A stretch of DNA of 50,615 nt from CAZKUN01 sp964555935 (GTDB taxonomy: Bacteria; Armatimonadota; Zipacnadia; Zipacnadales; VGFC01). Where the stretch lies: contig CAZKUN010000039.1 in assembly GCA_964555935.1 (NCBI GenBank), positions 1-50,615 of the forward strand, given 5' to 3'. A model generated the notes under the pieces. It searched no databases, had not been told where the DNA came from, and worked only from the letters and a program-made list of their open reading frames with translations. Below, one piece after another: positions 42,052-49,731 of the stretch; the first letter of the stretch is position 1; every line of letters begins with the position of its first letter. The position numbers and the translations under genes are program-made.

Positions 42052-43161
42052 ATGATGAGGAAAAAACAGATCGTCCGGATGCTGTTGTCGTTGACGGTTC
42101 TGGTCGTGCTGGCCGTGGCGCCCGGTTGCATGAAGGCCGAGCAACACCTCTACGTTCAGCCTGACGGTGGCGCGGACCTGGGATTTGGGCTGCGCATGCC
42201 GCCGCCGCTGGGCCCGATGCTAAGTGGGATGATGCAAGGGCAGATGCCTGAGGCCGAGGACATGCCCCCGGGCGCGGACATCAAGGTCACGCAGGAGGGG
42301 CTTGATACGGTGGTGGCTATTCGCCTGCCCGGCGATGCTATTCCCAAGCATGATGAGATCTTCGGCATACAGCGCGACACGCGCCTGCTGTCGAGCACGT
42401 ATCGGATTGACCTGGATCCCAACAAGCTCCGCGAGATGGGGGAGGCGCTGAAGCTCAGCGCCGAGGCCCCGACCGAGCCGAATGCCGCGCGCTTCATCCA
42501 GTTTGGCGGCGGGATCCCCGATCTCGGCGACATGGGCGGCATGATGGAGGGGCTGGGCGACCTGTTAGGCGGCGTGCTTGGGGGCGGCGAGGGCATGCCG
42601 TCCATCCCGGGCATGGACATGACTGAGATGCTCGCGCAAGTGGAGATGGCGATCTTCGTGCACATGCCGGGGCGGTTGATTGAGACCAACGGCGAGCAGG
42701 TCGATGAGAGCACGGCGAAGTGGGCGCTGGACCTCAAGGCGCTGTCGGCCGGCGACGAGTTGCCTTCGGTGGAGGCATCTTCAGAGGGCGCGATTCCATC
42801 GATCATGCTGGATCTGTCTACGCGACTGAACGAGCACCACGGGCTCGATGTGTCGCCCGAGGCGCTGGGCGACATCGTCATGCGCGGGCTCCTGCCGAAC
42901 CCAGAGGTGGAAGCGGGCGATCAAGGCAAGACGCCGGTGGACACGCACCTGATCGGAGAACTGGTCACGGTGGCGGTGGGGCTGGATGAGGCGGTCGGTT
43001 CGGAGAGTACGCCGGACGTGATGGCGGCGCTGGGCTTGCTGACCGACGACCCGGGCCTTTCCAGCGCGACGAAGGCGGCAAAGCGCATTCCTATACTCAA
43101 AGACCGCGACTTGACGAACCTGGCTGTGGAAGACATAGCGGGACTGCTGACCGGGGAGTAG
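42052..43161 (+). CDS. LppM-domain-like lipoprotein, Met-rich
   Basis: A 369-residue lipoprotein (signal MMRKKQIVRMLLSLTVLVVL, lipobox VAPGC). The first 120 mature residues contain Met-rich runs (GPMLSGMMQGQMPEAEDM, and later DMGGMMEGLGDLLGGVLGGG). The middle block FVHMPGRLIETNGEQVDEST and KWALDLKAL resembles LppM/DUF3153 domains (the PG ... NG ... W pattern). The rest is not recognised. Earlier ATGs in frame lie inside the previous gene; ATG 42052 has GGGAG six bases upstream. Probably a periplasmic-face lipoprotein of unknown role. Confidence 0.7.
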   Translation: MMRKKQIVRMLLSLTVLVVLAVAPGCMKAEQHLYVQPDGGADLGFGLRMPPPLGPMLSGMMQGQMPEAEDMPPGADIKVTQEGLDTVVAIRLPGDAIPKHDEIFGIQRDTRLLSSTYRIDLDPNKLREMGEALKLSAEAPTEPNAARFIQFGGGIPDLGDMGGMMEGLGDLLGGVLGGGEGMPSIPGMDMTEMLAQVEMAIFVHMPGRLIETNGEQVDESTAKWALDLKALSAGDELPSVEASSEGAIPSIMLDLSTRLNEHHGLDVSPEALGDIVMRGLLPNPEVEAGDQGKTPVDTHLIGELVTVAVGLDEAVGSESTPDVMAALGLLTDDPGLSSATKAAKRIPILKDRDLTNLAVEDIAGLLTGE

Positions 43162-43188
43162 TCGACGCACCGCGGAAAGAGGCTAACC

Positions 43189-43515
43189 GTGCGACTAGCA
43201 CAGTTATTTTCAGCAATGAACGGGGGTGGCAACGCGGACCCGACGGTGCCCATCCGTTTCGTGGCGCACCTGCCGAACTTCGCGAAGCTGTACTCGCGCC
43301 TGTGGAAAGACAAGCGCGTGCCGCTGTTTCCTAAGGCGCTGATCGTGGCGGCGGCGGCGTATGTCATTTCGCCATGGGATCTCATCCCAATGATCCCGTT
43401 CATCGATGCAATCGACGACATCGCGGTTTTCGTTCTCGCGCTGAGGGCGTTCATCCCGCTCTGTCCGAAGAATGTCGTGGCGGAACACGTGCAACTGATT
43501 GACGAAGGGAAGTAG
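43189..43515 (+). CDS. YkvA-like DUF1232 membrane protein
   Basis: A 108-residue small membrane protein. The DUF1232 signature is at about 50-90: KALIVAAAAYVISPWDLIPM, then PFIDAIDDIAVFVLALRAFI (Y..SP.DLIP and DD). Family function unknown. GTG start with AAGAGG seven bases upstream. Lies between a lipoprotein gene and a GNAT gene in the same direction with short gaps. Confidence 0.85.
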   Translation: MRLAQLFSAMNGGGNADPTVPIRFVAHLPNFAKLYSRLWKDKRVPLFPKALIVAAAAYVISPWDLIPMIPFIDAIDDIAVFVLALRAFIPLCPKNVVAEHVQLIDEGK

Positions 43516-43535
43516 AGACGCGCGCGGTAAGCAAT

Positions 43536-44030
43536 ATGGCAGCCGAAGAGGCCCAACAGTCCTCGCTTCCGATGGTCGCAGTCCGGGATTTCGACTTCTC
43601 CCGTGACATCGAATCCGTGCTGCGATTCCAGGTGGAGATCTACGAACGCAACTTCCCCGGCTTCATCGTGACTGAGGTGTTCTTACGCGACTACCGTCGA
43701 CAGCTCCGCCGCGCGGGGCGACAGTGGACGGAGGCGCTGTACGTCGCGTGCGATGGCCGGCAGACGCGCGGGTTCCTCTGGGTCGGGTTGGTCTCGACAA
43801 TGGTCAACCCATGCGTGGGCTACATCAAGAACCTCTACATCGACCCCGGGCTCCGCGGTCAAGGGTGGGGGAGGGAGCTGCTGAGGATCGCCGAGGATTG
43901 GGCCGAGGAGCGCGGCGCAAGCGAGATCGAGCTGGACGCGAGCGTGTGCAACGAGGACGCTGTGAAGCTGTATGAGACCGGGGGATATGAGATCCGCAGG
44001 CTTCGAATGGGGCGGCGCTTGAAGCCCTGA
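43536..44030 (+). CDS. GNAT-family N-acetyltransferase
   Basis: A 164-residue acetyltransferase. The acetyl-CoA binding motif A is YIKNLYIDPGLRGQGWGREL (R/Q-x-x-G-x-G/A). Motif B is ELDASVCNEDAVKLYETGGY, of the RimI-like kind (N..A..LYE..GF). The N-terminus is variable. Acetylates an amine on a small molecule or protein; substrate unknown. A downstream in-frame ATG (codon 13) is also possible. Confidence 0.9.
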   Translation: MAAEEAQQSSLPMVAVRDFDFSRDIESVLRFQVEIYERNFPGFIVTEVFLRDYRRQLRRAGRQWTEALYVACDGRQTRGFLWVGLVSTMVNPCVGYIKNLYIDPGLRGQGWGRELLRIAEDWAEERGASEIELDASVCNEDAVKLYETGGYEIRRLRMGRRLKP

Positions 44031-44125
44031 GGAAGTTGATGCGGGTGGGAGGTCATCCCTCGCCTGCGGGGAATCTGACTCGTATTAAGAAGACATGCCC
44101 AGCAAATCCCCAAGGAGGGCCTGAC

Positions 44126-44908
44126 TTGAAAAAAGGCATGTGCTACGGCTCGCTCCCGCCGAAGCTCTCCCCCAAGGAGAAGCTTCAGCTCGCGAAGGAT
44201 GCCGGCCTCGACGGGGTCGAGATACCGACCTTCGAGACTCAGGAGCAGACCGAACAGATCGCCGAGCTGGCCGCTGAGTCCGGAATTGAGATCCACAGCG
44301 TCATGGGCGGCAGCCACTGGCAGCTTCCGCTTTCCAGCACTAATGAGGAAATCCGCGTGAAGGGCGTTGAGGGTATCCGCCACGCGCTCCACGTCGCCAA
44401 GTGGGCGGGCGCGCCGGTGGTCCTGGTCGTGCCGGGCGTGGTTACCGCAGACGACTCCTACGAGGCCGTGTACGACCTATCCCAGAAGAGCGTCCGTGAA
44501 CTGATCCCGACGGCCGAGGAACTCGGCGTTACGCTGGCTGTCGAGAACGTGTGGAACAAGTTCCTGCTCAGCCCAATGGAGATGCGCGACTTCATCGACA
44601 GCTTCGACCACCAACTCGTGCAGGCGTACTTCGATGTCGGCAACATCCTGCTTTACGGGTTCCCGCATCATTACGTCGAGACGCTTGGCAAGCGCATCAA
44701 GAAGGTCCACATCAAGGACTTCAATGTCGGTCAGAAGCAGTTCGTGCCGGTACTGTCTGGCGATGTCGACTTCCCGCGCTTCATCAACGCGTTGAAGGGC
44801 CTTGGCTACGCCGACTACCTGACAGCCGAGCTGCCGCCCTACCCGCAGTACCCAGAGCAACTGGTTTACGATACGGCGGCGCATCTGGGCCAGATCATCG
44901 GCTCTTGA
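44126..44908 (+). CDS. Sugar phosphate isomerase/epimerase (AP endonuclease 2-like TIM barrel)
   Basis: A 260-residue xylose-isomerase-like TIM-barrel protein. Family features are GLDGVEIPTF, VVLVVPGV, VTLAVENVWNKFLLSP (metal-ligand Glu), AYFDVGNILLYGFPHH (Asp/Asn pair), KKVHIKDFNV (His) and LTAELPPYP (final Glu). It likely isomerises or epimerises a sugar or sugar derivative. TTG 44126 (MKKGMCYGSLP) is chosen because AAGGAGGG lies six bases upstream; the ATG at 44138 is too far from it. Ends at a bidirectional terminator shared with purB. Confidence 0.9.
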   Translation: MKKGMCYGSLPPKLSPKEKLQLAKDAGLDGVEIPTFETQEQTEQIAELAAESGIEIHSVMGGSHWQLPLSSTNEEIRVKGVEGIRHALHVAKWAGAPVVLVVPGVVTADDSYEAVYDLSQKSVRELIPTAEELGVTLAVENVWNKFLLSPMEMRDFIDSFDHQLVQAYFDVGNILLYGFPHHYVETLGKRIKKVHIKDFNVGQKQFVPVLSGDVDFPRFINALKGLGYADYLTAELPPYPQYPEQLVYDTAAHLGQIIGS

Positions 44909-44931
44909 GCTTCGTGGCGTGAGAACGAATA

Positions 44932-44959
44932 AGAGGGGCTCCCGAATGGGAGCCCCTCT
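44932..44959. terminator. Bidirectional terminator between the sugar isomerase and purB
   Basis: AGAGGGGCTCCC and GGGAGCCCCTCT form a perfect 12-bp stem with a GAAT loop, flanked by A-rich (GAATA) and T-rich (TCGATTCT) sides. It lies between two convergent genes. Confidence 0.85.
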
Positions 44960-44987
44960 TCGATTCTATGTGTCTGTCGGGGCCGGC

Positions 44988-46376
44988 CTAGTCGATGCAG
45001 AGCCGTTCCTTCCAATGCTTGCAGATGACTTCTGTCTTCTCCGCGGACACGCCGGTGTAGCTCTCGACGTTGCGCACCAGTTCCTTCTGCTTGTCAGTGA
45101 ACTGGGCGATGTACGGCTGCAACTCCTCGTTCTCGAAGAAGCACTCCGCGAACAGCCTTCCTGACTTCTGCGCCTCGAGCGTCACCACGCGTGAGGCCTC
45201 GTGCGCGTCCGGGTGACCGTAGGCCGCGAGGAGGATGTACGCGGGCTCCGCGGCGCTCATGCCCTGGCTGAGGTCAAACACGGTCTTCATCTGATCCGCG
45301 TCGGTGATGATGCGGCTCATCAGCCGGTTCGCGCGCACGGTCGTCGCCACGAGGGCGACGACGACCTCTGTCATGAAACGCTGCGACGCGGAGTTGGATA
45401 GGTCGCGCTGGTGTTCGCTGATCTGGTCCATGTAGACCGTGATCATGCGCGGCATGAAGGCCTTCCAGAAGCTCTTCATGTTCTCGAAATTCCAAGGGTT
45501 GCGCTTGTGGGGCATGGTCGAGGAGCCGACCTGATCGGCTGTAAACTCCTCGGCGACCTCGGAGATCTCCGTGCGCTGAAGGTTGCGCATGTCATCGCCC
45601 AAGTTGCCCAACACGCCGAGCGTCGACACCAACGCGTGCATGAAATCGGTGACCGGTTCCGCCTCCGCGATTTGGGTGGAGGAGATCGACGGCTCCAGGT
45701 CGAGTTCCGCCAGCACCTCGCGCTCGAACTCAATCGGGTCGTCGAAGAAGAGCGCCTGCGCGTTGTGCGCGCCCGTGCCTCCGCTGATCTTCCCGCGAAG
45801 CCCCGCGGCCGCCGAGCGTATCGCCTCGATGCGGCCGCCGAGTCGGCTGACGTATGATGCAATTGCGAAACCGAATGTGATGGGCACTGCGTGTTGTCCG
45901 TGCGTGCGGCCCATCTGCAGCGTGTCTTTTTCGCGCAACGCGAGTTCGATGAACGTTGTCTCCAGCTCAAGCAGCGCGGGAATGACGGCTTCCTCGGCGG
46001 CTCCCTTGAACCGCATCGCCATCGCCGTGTCTTTGACATCGAAGCTCGTTAGGCAGAGGTGGATGTACGGCTTCGCCTCGTCGCTGATTTCGTTGCGCAG
46101 GCAGTTCACGAGCGCGCGCGTGGAGTGGTGGATGCGGTGATCCTCCGCGACGACATCCTCGAGATTGACGCGGCCAATCGCGTCCGTGACCTCGTCTGCG
46201 ATGGCTTGGCTGCAGACGCCTCGGCGGGCGAGGACGCGAACGACGGCGGCTTCGATCTCGAGTTCAGCGGTCAGACGGGCGCGCTCGGTGACGTACGGCC
46301 CGAGCATGGCAACGAGTTTCTCGTTGTTGGCGTAGTAGCGGTAATCAAGCGGCGATACGCAATCAAACATCTCCAT
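44988..46376 (-). CDS. purB: Adenylosuccinate lyase
   Basis: A 462-residue fumarase/aspartase-superfamily lyase. It splits SAICAR to AICAR and adenylosuccinate to AMP in purine synthesis. The signature loop GSSTMPHKRNP is intact with its catalytic serine. The substrate histidine block is QMGRTHGQHAVPITFG, and the N-terminal CLTSFDVKDTAMA matches the family's TSxDxxDT. Length normal. GGAAGGG lies upstream of the ATG. folB starts 35 bases upstream on the same strand, so the folate and purine genes are probably co-transcribed. Confidence 0.95.
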   Translation of the reverse strand: MEMFDCVSPLDYRYYANNEKLVAMLGPYVTERARLTAELEIEAAVVRVLARRGVCSQAIADEVTDAIGRVNLEDVVAEDHRIHHSTRALVNCLRNEISDEAKPYIHLCLTSFDVKDTAMAMRFKGAAEEAVIPALLELETTFIELALREKDTLQMGRTHGQHAVPITFGFAIASYVSRLGGRIEAIRSAAAGLRGKISGGTGAHNAQALFFDDPIEFEREVLAELDLEPSISSTQIAEAEPVTDFMHALVSTLGVLGNLGDDMRNLQRTEISEVAEEFTADQVGSSTMPHKRNPWNFENMKSFWKAFMPRMITVYMDQISEHQRDLSNSASQRFMTEVVVALVATTVRANRLMSRIITDADQMKTVFDLSQGMSAAEPAYILLAAYGHPDAHEASRVVTLEAQKSGRLFAECFFENEELQPYIAQFTDKQKELVRNVESYTGVSAEKTEVICKHWKERLCID

Positions 46377-46411
46377 ATCGGTCGTCCCTTCCTGTCCAAT
46401 GCATTTGGGCT

Positions 46412-46777
46412 CTATGCTTGGTCTTTGGAGCGAGTGACCTCAACTTCGGTGTAATCGATTAGGCCGCCGAGGGGGACGCTTTGCTTGCGCGCGCGCACCG
46501 TCACCTCGTCGATCTCGAACTCGCTGAGAATCGCGCGGGCGATGTTGAGCGCGAGCGCTTCCAGCAGATTGAAGCCACGGCGCTGGATGTTGGCGATGAG
46601 ATCGTAGACGGCCTTGTAGTCGGCGGTGTGATGCAAGTCATCGGTCTCTCCCGCCTTGGTGAGATCCAGGAGCATCTCGACATCGTAGGAGAACTGGCCG
46701 CCGAGGTCCCGCTCCGCGGCATCAACGCCGTGGTGGCCGTAGAAGCGCATGTTCTTGAGGATGATGCGGTCATGCAT
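46412..46777 (-). CDS. folB: Dihydroneopterin aldolase
   Basis: A 121-residue enzyme of folate synthesis that cleaves 7,8-dihydroneopterin to 6-hydroxymethyl-dihydropterin and glycolaldehyde. Family motifs: RIILKNMRFYGHHGV at the N-terminus, TADYKAVYDLI (substrate Tyr), FNLLEALALNIARAIL (catalytic Glu) and VTVRARKQSVPLGGL (catalytic Lys). The frame also opens at a TTG at 46786, but the ATG at 46777, one base after the upstream stop, gives the usual start. Confidence 0.93.
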   Translation of the reverse strand: MHDRIILKNMRFYGHHGVDAAERDLGGQFSYDVEMLLDLTKAGETDDLHHTADYKAVYDLIANIQRRGFNLLEALALNIARAILSEFEIDEVTVRARKQSVPLGGLIDYTEVEVTRSKDQA

Positions 46778-46778
46778 G

Positions 46779-47378
46779 TCAGTCAATTCGCTCGCTCTCA
46801 GTGATGATCACCGGCACGCGGACATCGTGCGCGGCCGACGGAACGTCCGGCAGGATCTGCATGCTGAACGCGACCGCGATCCGCCCGGTACCCGGTCCGA
46901 GGGTCGTCTGCAGTCGGTCGTAATAACCGCCACCATATCCCATGCGGTCGCGTTCTTGGTTAAAGGCAACGCCGGGGATCAGCACGAAATCAATCTCCGT
47001 GATCTCGACGATAGGGCAGCGGGACGGATCGGGCTCGGGGATATCCCACAGACCGGCCCTCAGGTCGTCCGGCAGTGACGCGACTTCTCGCAACTCAAGC
47101 GCCTTGGTGTCGGGATTCACGCGTGGGAGCACGAGCCGTTTGCCCCTGTCAAGCGCCGCGCCGAGCAGGTCGGAGGTATCGACTTCAGTGCCGAAACTGG
47201 CAAAGAGCAGCACGCACCGAGCGCGCTCGAACTCGGGCGATTGGTTCACGCGGGCGCAGATCGCCCGACTGCTTGCGGCTCGGACATCCGCGGGCAGAGC
47301 ATCGCGGCTAGCGATGGTGCTCTTGCGGAGCGCGCGTTTGGCATCGGCTATGGGGTCCACGAGATTCGCGTCACTCAT
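46779..47378 (-). CDS. 5-formyltetrahydrofolate cyclo-ligase
   Basis: A 199-residue ATP-dependent enzyme that converts 5-formyl-THF to 5,10-methenyl-THF. The N-terminal KRALRKSTIASRDAL binds ATP. VLIPGVAFNQERDRMGYGGG and YYDR carry the substrate loop. ATG 47378 overlaps the stop of the upstream secreted-protein gene as ATGA, which fixes the start over an earlier in-frame codon. One base separates it from folB. Together with folB and folC it indicates active folate one-carbon metabolism. Confidence 0.92.
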   Translation of the reverse strand: MSDANLVDPIADAKRALRKSTIASRDALPADVRAASSRAICARVNQSPEFERARCVLLFASFGTEVDTSDLLGAALDRGKRLVLPRVNPDTKALELREVASLPDDLRAGLWDIPEPDPSRCPIVEITEIDFVLIPGVAFNQERDRMGYGGGYYDRLQTTLGPGTGRIAVAFSMQILPDVPSAAHDVRVPVIITESERID

Positions 47379-49573
47379 TCGTTGCCGTCCGCCCAGTCGC
47401 GGAGTTTCTGCCACCAGGTGCGGTCATCGACATCGCGGCCGTGACCGGGAGCGCCATCCTTGGCGCGAGCTGTGAATCCCAGCGAATCCACCCAAGTGGG
47501 CAGCGCGACCCTCATCCGGTACCGGAAGACCTTGAGCTGAAGCGGTTCAAGCTGCAGGTAGACGTCTTGGCTTCGAGCCTTGATGGCTTCCTTGCTGAAT
47601 GTGAAGTGCGGATGGTACTCGCGCTCGACGAAGGGATCATCGCGCGAGATCGTGAGCACGTGTTCGGATATGGGCGGTGTTGTCAGCGTGAGCGTGATGT
47701 TGCGGGTGACGTAGGAGTTGTTCCATAGCACGAGGACGGTCTCGCGTCCACGAACGAAGGGAAGGGCCACGATGGCTTCGCCGAGAGTGCCTGGGATCTC
47801 CTTGCTCGTCCAGCTTCGCATGATCGGCGCTGCCCCGGTAAGCTCCCTACTCAACTCGCGCACGGCCCACCCCGACGGCGATACCTCGCCATCTTCCCGT
47901 TCAAGCCCAATCTCGGTGGCTGACTGGGTCTGGGAAAACGTGGCGCCCGTCGCGCCCGCATATGCCGCGAGCACCATCGCGCGCGAGAGCTTCAGCCCGT
48001 CGACGCGCTCATCGACGCTGGCGGGGCCGCCGACGCCGGAGGTCAGGATGGGGACCCGGACTTGGTGGGTAGCCAACAGGGCCTCGACCTCGCCATGGCT
48101 CTGCGCGAGATCGAGACCGGCCCAGAATGGGCTCGGCGATCTCAGGTTCTTCCCGCCGAGTGATTCGCCCAACACGCCGCCCGGGGGAAGGGGGCGCGCG
48201 CTGAGGGCCAACGCGTTGAAATGGTCTCCCATTCGCAGACCAAGGCACGTGTCGAGCAGCACTCGCTCGGCAGAATCAGCATCAGCCGCCGCGGAATCGA
48301 ACATCGGCGACACGATGGCCGCCGACATATCTTCAGCGCCAATGGCGGATCTGAGAAGCTTGCAGGCGTCGACGAGTCTGGTCGCCTCCGCCGCGATGTC
48401 AGCGCCGGCGAAGGGTCGGTCAGGCCGCCAGGCGGGACCGTAGAGCCCGATCTTCCCGGCGAGACCGGCGACGACCTCACGCAGCACCGGCTCCGGGGGG
48501 AGTCCGTCAAAGTGCAGAGCAGGGATCGCTGTGGTCTCGGACAGTCGCGGCTCGACTTGGGCGAGGATTTCCTCGGCGGTCGTCTCCGGGCCTGCCGAGA
48601 CGACCATCTCGCGGAGTTGCCAAGGCCCTGGCGGGCGGCTGCCAGGCGTCGGCGAAACGCCGAAGGCGGGGTAACCGCGTGTGGCGGTGATATGCACCGG
48701 AATGGAGGCGTTCTCATCGTCGATCGATATGATGACACGGCCCCAATACGAGCCGGGCAAGAGCGCCTGAACGCGAAGCGCTGCCTTCATCAGGCCCTTC
48801 TTTGTGATGGGGAAGCTGCGTGAATCGAAGGCAAGGGCTTCCGGGACGTCGCCGTTGATGTCGAGGGTGCGCTTGGCGTCCCCGGGGGAGTCCACGAGCA
48901 CCATGATCGGAGCATACGTGCCGAGAGCGCACGTTGCCTCATGCATGTACGAAACGCGGACGCCCTTGACCTCGGCCTGGAGTTCGACGGCGTTGCCCAG
49001 CGCGCGCTCGGTGGCGTCAAGATTGCCCTCGGGCTCCCAGCCTGGCGGGAGCGCGCTGGTGGTCTCAGGGGCGGAGGCGGGGGGCGGGGCGGGGTCGCCA
49101 AAGATCGCGACGCTCTTGAGCGTGAGGACGCCCCCAGAGCGCGCGCCCAGGTGCAGTGAGAGCGCTTGTCCCGTCGCGGGGGGGGCAATGTGCGCCGCCA
49201 GGTTCTGCTGCTTGTTGCCCGTGATCGTCGCGGCCCAAACGGGTGTTCCGGTGGGCGCCTCACCGACCGGTGTGAGGTATGCCTCGAAGTTACTCCCGCC
49301 CTTGGATGACAGCGAGACGCGAATAGCCAGCATGCCGGTCGATGTTTCAGCGGGAAGCGGCGCGGAGATCCCGGCGAAGCCTCCGCCAGGGGTCAGCACG
49401 ACCGACGGGGCAGCTCCCGCATCGCCCCAGACCACGGAACCGGCGCCCTCGACCGTCGCGACCCAGCCATTGGCTCCGGGTGTCAGCGGCAGGTCGACTG
49501 GCGCAGGTTGGGCCGTCGCCGCGATACATGATGTCAATGCGATGATGGTGCTGATGAGCAGCTTCGTTCCCAC
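47375..49573 (-). CDS. Large secreted protein of unknown function
   Basis: A 732-residue exported protein with signal peptide MGTKLLISTIIALTSCIAATA. Residues about 25-165 look like a jelly roll (MLAIRVSLSSKGGSNFEAYL, ALSLHLGARSGGVLTLKSVA). The middle (TTAIPALHFDGLPPEPVLRE, GKIGLYGPAWRPDRPFAG, KLSRAMVLAAYAGATGATFS) has the look of a TIM-barrel glycosidase-like fold, and the end is a beta domain (VLVLWNNSYVTRNITLTLTT). I do not recognise the family. GTG start with GGAGAG six to seven bases upstream. It ends by ATGA overlap with the cyclo-ligase gene, an odd pairing of an exported protein and a folate enzyme. Confidence 0.65.
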   Translation of the reverse strand: MGTKLLISTIIALTSCIAATAQPAPVDLPLTPGANGWVATVEGAGSVVWGDAGAAPSVVLTPGGGFAGISAPLPAETSTGMLAIRVSLSSKGGSNFEAYLTPVGEAPTGTPVWAATITGNKQQNLAAHIAPPATGQALSLHLGARSGGVLTLKSVAIFGDPAPPPASAPETTSALPPGWEPEGNLDATERALGNAVELQAEVKGVRVSYMHEATCALGTYAPIMVLVDSPGDAKRTLDINGDVPEALAFDSRSFPITKKGLMKAALRVQALLPGSYWGRVIISIDDENASIPVHITATRGYPAFGVSPTPGSRPPGPWQLREMVVSAGPETTAEEILAQVEPRLSETTAIPALHFDGLPPEPVLREVVAGLAGKIGLYGPAWRPDRPFAGADIAAEATRLVDACKLLRSAIGAEDMSAAIVSPMFDSAAADADSAERVLLDTCLGLRMGDHFNALALSARPLPPGGVLGESLGGKNLRSPSPFWAGLDLAQSHGEVEALLATHQVRVPILTSGVGGPASVDERVDGLKLSRAMVLAAYAGATGATFSQTQSATEIGLEREDGEVSPSGWAVRELSRELTGAAPIMRSWTSKEIPGTLGEAIVALPFVRGRETVLVLWNNSYVTRNITLTLTTPPISEHVLTISRDDPFVEREYHPHFTFSKEAIKARSQDVYLQLEPLQLKVFRYRMRVALPTWVDSLGFTARAKDGAPGHGRDVDDRTWWQKLRDWADGNE

Positions 49574-49675
49574 TGTTACTCTCCGTGAACGGGGCGCGGG
49601 CCGGTGCTATCAGGCCCTCGATCCGGTTCTCCTGATGATGCGCGGAATCCTCTGGGGCGACGCGCGCTAAGCGAT

Positions 49676-49697
49676 CCCAGGTTGTTAGACACCTGGG
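49676..49697 (-). terminator. Hairpin after the phosphohexomutase gene
   Basis: CCCAGGT and ACCTGGG form a seven-base stem with an eight-base loop between the mutase stop (49732) and the start of the secreted protein gene (49573). Confidence 0.5.
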
Positions 49698-49731
49698 CAA
49701 GGCGTTGGGTAGCATCGCCGAGCGGGATATG

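Noticed and set aside
40980..42131. 383-codon open frame on the minus strand
   Set aside because: Exactly opposite the URO-D-family gene at 40965, which has clear family motifs and a ribosome binding site.
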